Positions 43,930 to 52,090 of a stretch of 64,000 nucleotides of DNA are shown here, piece after piece. Each line of letters starts with the position of its first letter. Within the stretch, counting starts at the first letter, position 1. Source of the stretch: ZC4RG20 sp963782445 (GTDB lineage Bacteria; Pseudomonadota; Gammaproteobacteria; Steroidobacterales; Rariloculaceae); contig CAWAJM010000001.1 in the NCBI GenBank assembly GCA_963782445.1, forward strand, positions 2,108,001 through 2,172,000, in the 5' to 3' direction. The notes beneath the pieces are model-generated. The model was not told the DNA's origin. It saw only the letters and a program-made list of their open reading frames with translations, and made no database searches. Made by a program: the position numbers and the translations under genes.

Positions 43930-45219
43930 TTAACGGCGCTCCGGCGAGGCGCCGGTCAACGGCTCGCCCGAGATCACGATCTCCACACGGCGGTTTTGCG
44001 CACGGCCTTCGGCCGTCGCATTGTCGGCGATGGGATTGGACGGACCGAGCCCGGCCACGTCGATCCTGGAAGCCGGCACGTTTTGGGAGATCAGGTAGTC
44101 TCGAACGGAGATGGCCCGGCGCAAAGAGAGCGCCTGGTTCGTCTTGATGGCGCCCAAAGCGTCCGTGTAGCCGTTGATCTTGAATTTGAGCGCTTCATAC
44201 GAAGCGACTATGCCGGAGAAGCGGGACAGATCCTCGCGAGCGGTCCCGTCGACCTCGGCCTTCCCAGTGGCGAAATGCACGCCCCCGATTTCCGCGATGA
44301 GCCCCTGCTCGGTCGCGCGCGTCGGCAGCACGGCGTTCAGGCGTCGGCGCAGTTCCTCGCTCTGCTCTTCGCCTTTGGCTTGCCGCGCGGCGGCGCTCGC
44401 CGTGGCCTCCGCGGCGGCGGCCGTCGCCGCAGTCGCGGCCGCCGCCGAAGCGGCGCGCCGCGCGGCTTCTCCTGCGACGACGACTTCGCGGGCATCGTCG
44501 ACGGCGGTTTTGCGGTCCTTGCGGTTTCCCGCCTGGGCTTCCTCGGCCGCGGTCAGCTTGTTCTCGGCATTCTCGTAAGCGGCCGAAGCGTACTTCTCGG
44601 CCCCCGCAGCCCGCGCGATGGCCAGGGCGTAGCGTGCCTGCACGAGCTCGGTCGGTACGCCCTTCCCGGCAGCGACAGGCCCGAGACGAGAGTAATCGGC
44701 GCTGGCTGCGAGCTGCCTCAGCGTGCCCTGTGTTCCATTGACGCGATCGGGCGTGTTGTACAGCACAATCATGTTACTCGGGACCGTCACGGCGAAGTGC
44801 GGCTCGGCCGTGACCAAGAGCCCGAATTGGGAGGCGCCGTACATCGTCTCGAGCCCGCCTTTGCCGCCGTCCGCGCCCGCCAGCACGCCCTGATTCGCGG
44901 CGGTTCCGTCGGGCCCGACCACCCACAGCACATAGGTGGTATAGGGACCCAGCGAGGACGGCGGCGGCAAAGCCTTCGCGTCGGCGGAAATTTGACTGTT
45001 GCCGTCCTTGTACCGGACCGTCGCGTCGCCCTGCGCCTTCGGCGCGACGGCCGTGCCGTGCAGCAACAGATGCGATTTTCCTCCCTCGCGGAAATTGAAT
45101 ACCGGCATCTGCCGCAGCGGATCCGAAGCGGCCGCCGATGTCGGCGGGCTCGCGTCCTGAGCGGCAAGCGGAAGGGAAATCGCGGTCAGTAGCGCAAAGA
45201 GCGAGGCTCTCGTCTGCAT
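43930..45219 (-). CDS. OmpA-family outer-membrane/peptidoglycan-associated protein with Ala-rich coiled coil
   Basis: A 429-residue protein. A signal peptide ending SLPLAAQ is followed by a beta-rich domain of about 150 residues (HLLLHGTAVAPKAQGDATVR), then an Ala/Glu/Arg-rich, probably coiled-coil helix (about residues 200-300, including a long run of Ala), and a C-terminal OmpA domain (about 310-425: VHFATGKAEVD, FKINGYTDALG, LSLRRAISVRDYLI, then NRRVEIVI) that binds peptidoglycan. GGAGGACGGGCG precedes the ATG. It likely tethers the envelope; the N-terminal domain is not recognised. Confidence 0.88.
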   Translation of the reverse strand: MQTRASLFALLTAISLPLAAQDASPPTSAAASDPLRQMPVFNFREGGKSHLLLHGTAVAPKAQGDATVRYKDGNSQISADAKALPPPSSLGPYTTYVLWVVGPDGTAANQGVLAGADGGKGGLETMYGASQFGLLVTAEPHFAVTVPSNMIVLYNTPDRVNGTQGTLRQLAASADYSRLGPVAAGKGVPTELVQARYALAIARAAGAEKYASAAYENAENKLTAAEEAQAGNRKDRKTAVDDAREVVVAGEAARRAASAAAATAATAAAAEATASAAARQAKGEEQSEELRRRLNAVLPTRATEQGLIAEIGGVHFATGKAEVDGTAREDLSRFSGIVASYEALKFKINGYTDALGAIKTNQALSLRRAISVRDYLISQNVPASRIDVAGLGPSNPIADNATAEGRAQNRRVEIVISGEPLTGASPERR

Positions 45220-45444
45220 CGCCCGTCCTCCGAAACAGTCTCCTCGCACTGTTCATTATCGACGTGCATGCCAGTATTGGACTTAGGGACGACTGAAGCG
45301 ACCACCGTGCCTGTTGGACCAAGGTCTGCTGTCCCGGCACGAGAGGCCGCACCACAATGATGGGCAACGTTGGGGACGACGCGACGCCGGACGCGGCGTC
45401 GACACCCCAAGACCTGCGGCTCCAAATTTTCTCTCGGACTTCGC

Positions 45445-45654
45445 ATGGATACCAAGCAGCTCATCGTCGTTTCCGCCCTTTTTACGGCGTCCCGGCATCC
45501 GGCCATCGGCTTCTCCATCGCAGCAACCAACGCGCCGGAAGAACGGTTCGGGGCCGCCATCTTGCTCTATGTGCTGTTGGGCCTCGTCGTCGGGGCCGCG
45601 TATATCTTCTGCCACCACCGCAGGGAGGCGCAGATCCTCTCGACCAGCCGTTAA
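45445..45654 (+). pseudogene. C-terminal remnant of a bile acid:Na+ symporter family (BASS) gene
   Basis: About 70 residues with LFTASRHPAIGFSIAATNAP and then AAILLYVLLGLVVGAAY, which match the last two membrane helices of BASS transporters (the family shows ...RHPxxAxxxAxxxFP...). Everything upstream of this, about 250 residues, is missing. It lies 17 bases before the formylglycine-generating enzyme gene. Confidence 0.65.
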
Positions 45655-45671
45655 TCTGAAAAGGCAAAACC

Positions 45672-46670
45672 ATGGCAAGTGCACCCGACACATCGCGCCG
45701 CGTCCGAGGCGAGCCCCGCCTCGGGGGGGCCCCGTTTCCCGGAATGGTCTGGATACCGGGCGGAACCTTTCTCATGGGCTCGGACCGGCACTATCCGGAA
45801 GAGGCTCCGGCACACCGCGTCAGCGTCGACGGGTTCTGGATGGACCGTTATCCGGTAACCAACGAGCGCTTTGCTCGCTTCGTGCAGGCGACGGGCTACC
45901 GGACGTTCGCCGAGACGCCGCCGAATCCCGACGATTATCCGGGCGCATTGCCCGAAATGCTGTATGCGGGCTCGCTCGTGTTCGTGCAGCCCGCCGGCCC
46001 GGTGGACACATCGAATTTCGCCAACTGGTGGCGATACGTGCGCGACGCCGATTGGCGCCATCCCCAAGGGCCGGGTTCCTCGCTCGAGGGCCTCGAGCGT
46101 CATCCGGTTGTGCACGTGAATAGCACCGATTCGGAAAGCTACGCCCGCTGGGCGGGCCTCGAACTGCCGACGGAGGCCGAGTGGGAATTCGCGGCGCGCG
46201 GCGGTCTCGACGGTTGCGAGTACGCATGGGGCGCCGAGCTCACTCCGGAGGGGCGCCACATGGCCAATACGTGGCAGGGCGAGTTTCCTTGGCGCCAGGT
46301 GTGCGAGGACGGCTACGAGCGGACATCGCCGGTCGGCGCCTTCCCGGCCAACCCCTATGGCCTCTACGACATGATCGGCAATGTCTGGGAATGGACGGCC
46401 GATTGGTACCGACCGCGCCACGCAGGCGAGGCGCTCAAAGCCTGCTGCGCACCGCGAAATCCGCGCGGTCCCCGGCTCGAGGACAGCTACGATCCGTGCC
46501 AGCCCGACATCAAGATCCCGCGCAAAGTCCTCAAAGGCGGGTCGCACCTTTGTGCGCCCAACTACTGCCGCCGCTATAGGCCGGCAGCCCGGTTCCCCGA
46601 GCCCGTCGACACCTCGACGAGCCACGTCGGCTTTCGGTGCATCCTGCGGCCCGGCGCGTCTCGCGTGTGA
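45672..46670 (+). CDS. Formylglycine-generating enzyme (sulfatase-modifying factor)
   Basis: A 332-residue SUMF1-type protein: MVWIPGGTFLMGSD opens the FGE fold, ELPTEAEWEFAARGG and YDMIGNVWEWTADWY are conserved, and the active-site cysteines are C294 and C299 in GGSHLCAPNYCRRYRPAAR, matching the paired Cys of true FGEs that bind copper. It oxidises the active-site Cys of sulfatases to formylglycine in the cytoplasm before export. The two Cys-type sulfatases at 48443 and 52091 are its obvious clients. AAAGG lies before the ATG. No signal peptide. Confidence 0.95.
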   Translation: MASAPDTSRRVRGEPRLGGAPFPGMVWIPGGTFLMGSDRHYPEEAPAHRVSVDGFWMDRYPVTNERFARFVQATGYRTFAETPPNPDDYPGALPEMLYAGSLVFVQPAGPVDTSNFANWWRYVRDADWRHPQGPGSSLEGLERHPVVHVNSTDSESYARWAGLELPTEAEWEFAARGGLDGCEYAWGAELTPEGRHMANTWQGEFPWRQVCEDGYERTSPVGAFPANPYGLYDMIGNVWEWTADWYRPRHAGEALKACCAPRNPRGPRLEDSYDPCQPDIKIPRKVLKGGSHLCAPNYCRRYRPAARFPEPVDTSTSHVGFRCILRPGASRV

Positions 46671-46805
46671 AGAGCGCTTTCGCGACTCGTCCGTTAACCG
46701 GCCCTAGTGCTTAGGGTGTACTGCGCGGAAGTGCCTAGCAGTGCAAGATGAGCACGTCGAGACGCTGCGCCATCGACGCGACGGCCGACGATCAGGAGGA
46801 AAGCC

Positions 46806-46990
46806 ATGAGACTGCATTGCTCGGCGCTACTATTCGGCTTGACCCTGGCCGCGAGCAACGGTCACGCTCAGTCCTCGCCGCCCAACAAAGCGGAGCGGCG
46901 AAGCAGCGGGCGACCGAGCAGGAGACCGAGAATTTCAAGAAAGCCATGAGCGTGTGCCTCGAAGGCAAGAAGTATCTCGTCAGGTACTAG
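46806..46990 (+). pseudogene. Small secreted protein with a frameshift
   Basis: AGGAGGAAA followed by ATG 46806 gives a convincing signal peptide (LLFGLTLAASNGHAQS), after which that frame turns into Arg-rich nonsense. The alternative frame from about 46880 reads QRATEQETENFKKAMSVCLE, then GKKYLVRY and a stop, which resembles the C-terminus of small periplasmic proteins with a conserved CLEAR/CxExxxY motif. Joining the two frames with a single-base change gives a coherent 60-residue secreted protein. So it is a frameshifted gene or a sequencing error. Function unknown. Confidence 0.6.
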
Positions 46991-47000
46991 GAGGTATCGC

Positions 47001-47492
47001 ATGCCTGCTACGAAAAGAAGGCCGTCAGAACCGCGAGACCGTGCCGAACTGTTATGCCGTTCCCTCGCCTCGGCAGCCGGACTCCTACTCGCCGCTTCGG
47101 CAGCCGCGGACAACCTCAATGGCGCCGGGCAATTCCTCTGTGCCACCGGGCAGGTCGTGATCTGCGCCGAAGGCGCCGAATGTCAGCCCGTGCTCGCGCT
47201 CAACGTCAAGATTCCGCAGTTTGTCGTCGTCAACGTCGAGAAGAAGATGCTGTCGACGACACAGGCGAGCGGGCTGCATCGCGTCACGCCGATCGGCACG
47301 ATGAAAAGGACCGACGGCAGGATCTACCTGCAGGGGATCGATCGCGGCCGGGCATACAGCTTCGTCATCGACGAGACGACAGGGCGCGCCACCGTAGCCG
47401 TATCCAGAGACGGCATGACCGTGACGGCGTTCGCGGCCTGCACGAACGCAAAGGTCGACGCGGAGGCAGGCCGCTCTTCATGGAGCCCTTGA
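47001..47492 (+). CDS. Secreted protein of unknown function
   Basis: A 163-residue protein with a basic N-terminus, a hydrophobic signal segment ending AASAAADN, and two cysteine pairs (FLCATGQVVICAEGAEC). The rest is predicted beta strands (NVKIPQFVVVNVEKKMLSTT, RIYLQGIDRGRAYSFVIDE, ATVAVSRDGMTVTAFAAC). I do not recognise the family. A GGAGG site precedes the ATG; it follows the small frameshifted secreted gene by 10 bases and is probably in the same transcript. Confidence 0.7.
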   Translation: MPATKRRPSEPRDRAELLCRSLASAAGLLLAASAAADNLNGAGQFLCATGQVVICAEGAECQPVLALNVKIPQFVVVNVEKKMLSTTQASGLHRVTPIGTMKRTDGRIYLQGIDRGRAYSFVIDETTGRATVAVSRDGMTVTAFAACTNAKVDAEAGRSSWSP

Positions 47493-47506
47493 TCGGCCCG
47501 TTGCGC

Positions 47507-47832
47507 TCACGCGCGAGGCGGTGCTGCCAAAGCCCCGTACTCCGGTCGTGACATCAATGCGAGTCCGAAAGCAATATAAAGAACCCCGAGGAGAGTCCTT
47601 CCGACGAGGCGGCCCCATATCCTCGTCCCGAACGCATGGACTACTGGATCCCTCCGCCGACGATCGCGAGCGCCCCGATCAAGACCGTGCTCACAGCCGT
47701 CGCGAGCGCGAGGTCGCCGAGTACGACTACCCCGCAAACGATGAGCACGAGTCCCAACAAGATGAGGCTCCACAGCGCCTGCGGGCGCGAACCGGGCATC
47801 GTCGGGACGGAAGCGTCCGGATCCGTTCCCAT
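47507..47832 (-). pseudogene. HdeD/DUF308-like membrane protein remnant
   Basis: ATG 47832 after GAGGAGGGG begins a protein with WSLILLGLVLIVCGVVVLG and LIGALAIVGGGIQ, the first helices of an HdeD/DUF308 protein. At about 47650 a missing base turns the next codon into TAG; restoring it continues to VVHAFG, then LLGVLYIAFGLALMSRPEYG, and stops at 47507. The total of about 108 residues is only about half of the usual six-helix length, so beyond the frameshift the 3' half is also gone. Confidence 0.72.
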
Positions 47833-47921
47833 TGGCCCCTCCTCGAGGGGCACTATAGGGGCGGCTTCCGGACGGGAGCCATTGGATTTTGGGCGACGCC
47901 GACGGCCGCGTACGTAGGCGC

Positions 47922-48158
47922 CTAGCCGCCCATGGGCCTCAAATTGGCGATTGCCGCGAGCGAGCGGAAAGGCTTGCTGCACTCGGGATGATAAAGACCG
48001 CTCATTCGCCGCGTCTTAGCCGAGCCTTGGCGAAACTCTATACGCACGGCGTCGCTATCCGGATTCGGAATCGGCTGCCGGCACGCCTTGCACAGCCACT
48101 CGTGTGGCTCGTCGTCGCCCCTCCCATCGAAGGGCTCGAATATTCCATCGAAAGCCAT
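47922..48158 (-). CDS. Small cysteine-containing protein of unknown function
   Basis: A 78-residue protein with EWLCKACRQPIPNPDSDAVR and GLYHPECSKPF, giving C-x2-C and H-x2-C, the spacing of a small zinc knuckle. The name or function is unknown. ATG 48158 is preceded by GGGGGA; an ATG four codons upstream at 48170 is possible. The coherent composition and start site favour a real gene. It may act as a small regulator or redox protein. Confidence 0.55.
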   Translation of the reverse strand: MAFDGIFEPFDGRGDDEPHEWLCKACRQPIPNPDSDAVRIEFRQGSAKTRRMSGLYHPECSKPFRSLAAIANLRPMGG

Positions 48159-48215
48159 GAGATCCCCCATTTGCGCTGGACGAGCGGCGGCCGTCGCGCC
48201 GCCTTCGACCCCTTG

Positions 48216-48234
48216 CCCGCCCCCTCGGGGCGGG
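48216..48234. repeat. Short GC-rich perfect inverted repeat
   Basis: CCCGCCCC and GGGGCGGG flank a three-base loop in the gap between the small Cys protein (minus) and the sulfatase (plus). It lies just upstream of the small gene's start. No T-run follows, and in GC-rich sequence such a hairpin may be fortuitous. Confidence 0.3.
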
Positions 48235-48442
48235 GTCGATACACTCGCGCCGTCGAACGCGAGCAGAGTACACGCAGCCGCTTCCGTTCGCTACCTGTTC
48301 GGGCGTCGGAGCTCATGGGCTGCAGAAGCGCCGTCGGTCTTTCGTCTAATTATGCCGCCTTCAACCCGCCTTCTATGCTCGACTCGGCGCACCTGGGAGA
48401 CACCCGGGGGCGGCCCACAAGCGATTAACAGGAGGCGCACGC

Positions 48443-49933
48443 GTGGCAACGAAGAAACCGAACATACTCGTCCTTTGGGGCGACGACATCGGCTGGTGGA
48501 ACATCAGCTACAACAATCGCGGACAGATGGGTTACAGGACACCGAATATCGACCGAATAGGAAGCGAGGGCGCGGCGTTCACCGACTATTACGGGCAGCA
48601 AAGCTGCACCGCCGGTCGCGCCGCATTCATTACCGGCCAGAACCCGATTCGGACCGGTTTGACCAAGGTCGGCATGCCAGGTGCGGACCTCGGCCTCAGC
48701 GCCGAGGACCCGACCATCGCCGGGCTGCTGAAGCCGCTCGGATATGCGACAGGGCAGTTCGGCAAGAACCACCTCGGGGACAAGGACGAGTTCCTGCCGA
48801 CGAAACACGGCTTCGACGAGTTCTTCGGCAATCTCTACCATTTGAATGCCGAGGAAGAGCCCGAAGATCCGGACTATCCCAAGGACCCGGAGTTCAAGAA
48901 ACGCTACGGGCCGCGCGGCGTGCTCCATTCCTGGGCCGACGGCAAGGGCGGTCAAAAGGTCGAGGACACGGGCCCGCTCAACAAGAAGCGAATGGAGACA
49001 ATCGACGATGAGGTGACGCAACACGCCCTGGCTTTCATCGACAAGTCTCACAAGGACGGCAAACCCTTCTTTCTCTGGTACAACACGACGGCCATGCACT
49101 TCCGAACGCACAGGGCCGAGAAGCACAAGGGCAAGAGCGGCCAAGGCTTCTACAACGATGTCATGGTCGCCCACGACGAGCATATCGGCGAGATGCTGGC
49201 GAAGCTCGACGAGCTCGGCATCGCCGAAGATACGATCGTGATGTACTCGACCGACAACGGCCCCCACTTCAATGCCTGGCCGGATGCAGGCATCACCCCG
49301 TTCCGCTCCGAGAAGAATACGAACTGGGAGGGCGGCTGGCGCGTGCCGGCCTTCGTACGCTGGCCGGGCAAGATCAAGGCCGGCACGGTGTTCAACGGCA
49401 TCGTGTCCCACCAGGATTGGCTGCCGACGCTGCTCGGTGCGGCCGGAGAAAGCGACATCAAGGCGAAGCTGCTCAAGGGTCATAAGGCAGGCGAGAAAAC
49501 GTTCAGGGTCTGCATCGACGGCTTCAACATGCTGCCGTACTTCATGGGCGAGGCGGAACAGAGCCCGCGCGAGTCGTTCGTCTACATAAGCGACGACGGC
49601 GACGTGATGGCACTGCGGCTCAAGGATTGGAAGCTCGTGCTCATGGAGCAGCGCGCGAAGCAACTGGCCTGCTGGGCCGAGCCCTTCGTGCCGCTTCGAG
49701 TCCCGAAGATCTTCAACCTGCGCCGCGACCCGTTCGAGCGCGCCGACGAAAATTCGAACACATATTGGGACTACGTCTTGTCGCATGCCTATCTGATATA
49801 CGCGATGCAGGGCGTCGTCGGCGAACAGATCGAGAGCTTCGCGCAATTCCCGCCGCGCCAGAAACCGGCATCGTTCAACCTCGATTCCGTTTTGCGACAG
49901 CTCGAGACCGCCGGAGGGGGGGGGAATCACTAG
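48443..49933 (+). CDS. Sulfatase (arylsulfatase family), CTAGR-type active site
   Basis: A 496-residue type I sulfatase. Metal ligands sit in NILVLWGDDIGWW (D-D near residue 14) and YSTDNGPH (D-N). The modified Cys is C55 in SCTAGRAAFITG: the usual C-x-P-x-R reads C-T-A-G-R, an accepted variant in one sulfatase group. GKNHLG supplies the conserved Lys/His. No signal peptide is visible. The start is a GTG seven bases after AGGAGG. The last codons contain a run of nine G (49916-49924) encoding Gly. It is an expected client of the FGE encoded 1.8 kb upstream. Sulfate-ester substrate unknown. Confidence 0.93.
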   Translation: MATKKPNILVLWGDDIGWWNISYNNRGQMGYRTPNIDRIGSEGAAFTDYYGQQSCTAGRAAFITGQNPIRTGLTKVGMPGADLGLSAEDPTIAGLLKPLGYATGQFGKNHLGDKDEFLPTKHGFDEFFGNLYHLNAEEEPEDPDYPKDPEFKKRYGPRGVLHSWADGKGGQKVEDTGPLNKKRMETIDDEVTQHALAFIDKSHKDGKPFFLWYNTTAMHFRTHRAEKHKGKSGQGFYNDVMVAHDEHIGEMLAKLDELGIAEDTIVMYSTDNGPHFNAWPDAGITPFRSEKNTNWEGGWRVPAFVRWPGKIKAGTVFNGIVSHQDWLPTLLGAAGESDIKAKLLKGHKAGEKTFRVCIDGFNMLPYFMGEAEQSPRESFVYISDDGDVMALRLKDWKLVLMEQRAKQLACWAEPFVPLRVPKIFNLRRDPFERADENSNTYWDYVLSHAYLIYAMQGVVGEQIESFAQFPPRQKPASFNLDSVLRQLETAGGGGNH

Positions 49934-49979
49934 AAGACGTCGCATGGGTTCGGCCGAGCGCGGCGGCCGCTCGTGCTAG

Positions 49980-50900
49980 TTGGGTCTCCGCCGGTGCCGG
50001 GGTGCAGGCCGCGCCGGCGGCGACTCTTGCGCAACCCTAAACGTTGCTGCACGCTCGGCAGCGAGAACGCAACGCTGGTTCGTGCTGCTGGTCGCCTTCT
50101 TCCTGGGCACTCAGCTACTGCGCTGGAAGCCGCTGTTGCTTGTGCTCTTCTCGCAGATCGTCGGCGTCGGTTGGCTCGTGCAGACCGGCTTATGGGCCAC
50201 GGGAGCCCTGACGGCGTATATGAGCCTACGCCGGCGCCGCCGCATGAAACGCGCGCCGGCCGAAGTTACCACGATCGACTTCGCGGGACTTGCGCTGCGG
50301 GCGGCCATTTGGACGATCGTGGTCTTGGCGGCGCTCCACAGGCTCGGAATCAACGTCTCGGCGGTCGTGACCGGGCTGGGCATAGGCGGAATCGTCGTGG
50401 CCCTCGCTGCGCAGAGCGTGCTCAAAGACTTGCTGGCTTCGCTGTCTATCCTCCTCGACCGGCCTTTCGGGGTCGGCGACGTGCTGGGGGTCGACGAGTT
50501 TCGTGGCAGCGTAGAGAAAGTGGCGCTGAAGACGACGCGCATGCGCAGCCGGCCCGACGGGCAGCTCATCCTCTCGAACACGGACCTGCTTGCGAGCCGG
50601 ATACGCAATTTCGGCCGCATGACCGAAAGGCGCGTGGCCTTTACGGTCGGGATCCGAAGCCGTCTACTACGTGCTGTGGCCGATACCGCCGTCTTTATGG
50701 ACATCCAGGAGCGCATCGATCTGCGAGTGTTCGTGGGCTTCGCCGAACACGGTATTCGGTTCGCGTATCCGACGCAGACTCTGTACCTGGCCGAGACTCA
50801 CGGTCCCCCGGAAAGCCCCGCGCTGCAAGGCCCCGAGGCCGCGGAGTACTACGCTCCGGCACCCGCCCGTCCACGGCGACCCGCCGCCGTCGATGACTAG
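49980..50900 (+). pseudogene. MscS-family mechanosensitive channel with internal in-frame deletion
   Basis: The frame encodes a recognisable MscS-type channel: GLGIGGIVVALAAQSVLKDL is the pore helix and following loop, and GVGDVLGVDEFRGSVEKVAL the beta domain. After RRVAFTVGI, however, the sequence jumps to VFMDIQERIDLRVFVGFAEH, leaving out about 50 residues of the C-terminal alpha-beta domain, then ends in IRFAYPTQTLYL as the family does. No good start is found (the first possible is TTG 49980 without a ribosome site), so the N-terminus is also probably lost. Most likely non-functional, although the frame is open. Confidence 0.7.
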
Positions 50901-50921
50901 CGGCCTGCAGCGAATGGGCCG

Positions 50922-51317
50922 TCACTCGACGGTCGCTCTGACGGCCGAAGACGCGCCCTCTACCGCACTCATCTCCGCTTCGCGTGCCGCGATCTCCTGC
51001 AAGTCCCGCTCGAGGAAGAAGTTCAAGAACGTGCGGATCACCGCAATGGCACCGAGCTGCCCCACATCCTGCCAGGTCGGAGCGATGGCCGTCTCGACGA
51101 TGTCTGCCGCGAGTTGAAACGTCAGGCCCGCGACGAGCCAGCGTCCGAAGTGCAGCCACGCCAGGCGTGTCTCGTGGCTGCCCGCGGTCCTCCGCCTCAG
51201 CGCAACGCCGATGGCGGCGACGAAAGCCTGCACCGCGCCATACGCCACTGCGATCAGCGCCATCGTATCGATGATCTGGATGGCCGCGCGCGTCGCAACG
51301 ACGAGCCACTCCTCCAT
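50922..51317 (-). CDS. DUF1622-family membrane protein
   Basis: A 131-residue protein with three membrane helices: an N-terminal one (IDTMALIAVAYGAVQAF), a middle one (GRWLVAGLTFQLAADIVETA) and a third (AIAVIRTFLNFFLERDLQEI), the DUF1622 layout. AAAGGGA precedes the ATG at 51317. Function unknown. It lies on the same strand as, and 43 bases after, the DUF202 gene, so the two could be one transcript. Confidence 0.85.
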   Translation of the reverse strand: MEEWLVVATRAAIQIIDTMALIAVAYGAVQAFVAAIGVALRRRTAGSHETRLAWLHFGRWLVAGLTFQLAADIVETAIAPTWQDVGQLGAIAVIRTFLNFFLERDLQEIAAREAEMSAVEGASSAVRATVE

Positions 51318-51360
51318 ACGTCTTTTCCCTTTGGGCCGCCGCTGGCGGCCCACGCGGCCA

Positions 51361-51897
51361 CTAGAACGGTCCCACCTCGAACACCATGCCGAAGATTGCC
51401 GCCATGCCGATCAGCAGGAGAATCACGGCCACAATGAGCGTCATGGAGACCGGGAACGCGCTCTGTCCGTGGACGAGATCGCTCGAGACCATCTCGGCGC
51501 GGGTTCGGCGGAGCGCCAGCATGAATCTCGCGTGATACCAGATGCCGAGCACGAGCATGGCGACGCCGAGCATAACGAGCGCAAGCCCGAACTGCCGCGG
51601 CGCTGAGCTGCCGGGCGAAAGGATGTTCGATCCAACAAGCCGCTTGAAGAACTGAAAGATCGTGAAGCCGAACCCAATGAGGGACAGCGAGGTCCTGATG
51701 ACCGACATCAACGTGCGATCGGCGCTCAATCGCGTGCGTTGGAACGACATTCCCGTGCGGCGGCTCGCAAGCTCCACGGAGGGAGAATCGCCGGCCGGCG
51801 AAGAATGTGAGTCGCGGATGTCGCGCGACTGTGCCATACCGAAGCCCATGCCCTGCACTCCGTCGATTATCCGCTGCGCGACGACGCGGCCCAACAT
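51361..51897 (-). CDS. DUF202-family membrane protein (YidH-like)
   Basis: A protein of up to 178 residues with the DUF202 signature RTRLSADRTLMSVIRTSLSL followed by helices (GFGFTIFQFF, FGLALVMLGVAMLVLGI) and a last helix near the C-terminus (VSMTLIVAVILLLIGMAAIF). Start uncertain: ATG 51897 has AAGG four bases away, while ATG 51837 would give a more usual length. Function of the family is unknown. It precedes the DUF1622 gene on the same strand. Confidence 0.85.
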   Translation of the reverse strand: MLGRVVAQRIIDGVQGMGFGMAQSRDIRDSHSSPAGDSPSVELASRRTGMSFQRTRLSADRTLMSVIRTSLSLIGFGFTIFQFFKRLVGSNILSPGSSAPRQFGLALVMLGVAMLVLGIWYHARFMLALRRTRAEMVSSDLVHGQSAFPVSMTLIVAVILLLIGMAAIFGMVFEVGPF

Positions 51898-52090
51898 TGG
51901 ACCTTGTGCTTAGTCAAGCCGTCCCTCGCTGCCGGGCTTCGGTCGTACGTATCAACGTGCCCCGTCGATGGACCGAAGGTCCAATCGATACCCGCTAGGG
52001 CCTGCACTTAGTCTGCCTCGCAGCCGGCGGCGTGCAGCGGTTCCTGAACGATTATCGGCTTGTCGGCAGCGCTTCCAGGAGAGATCCAAC

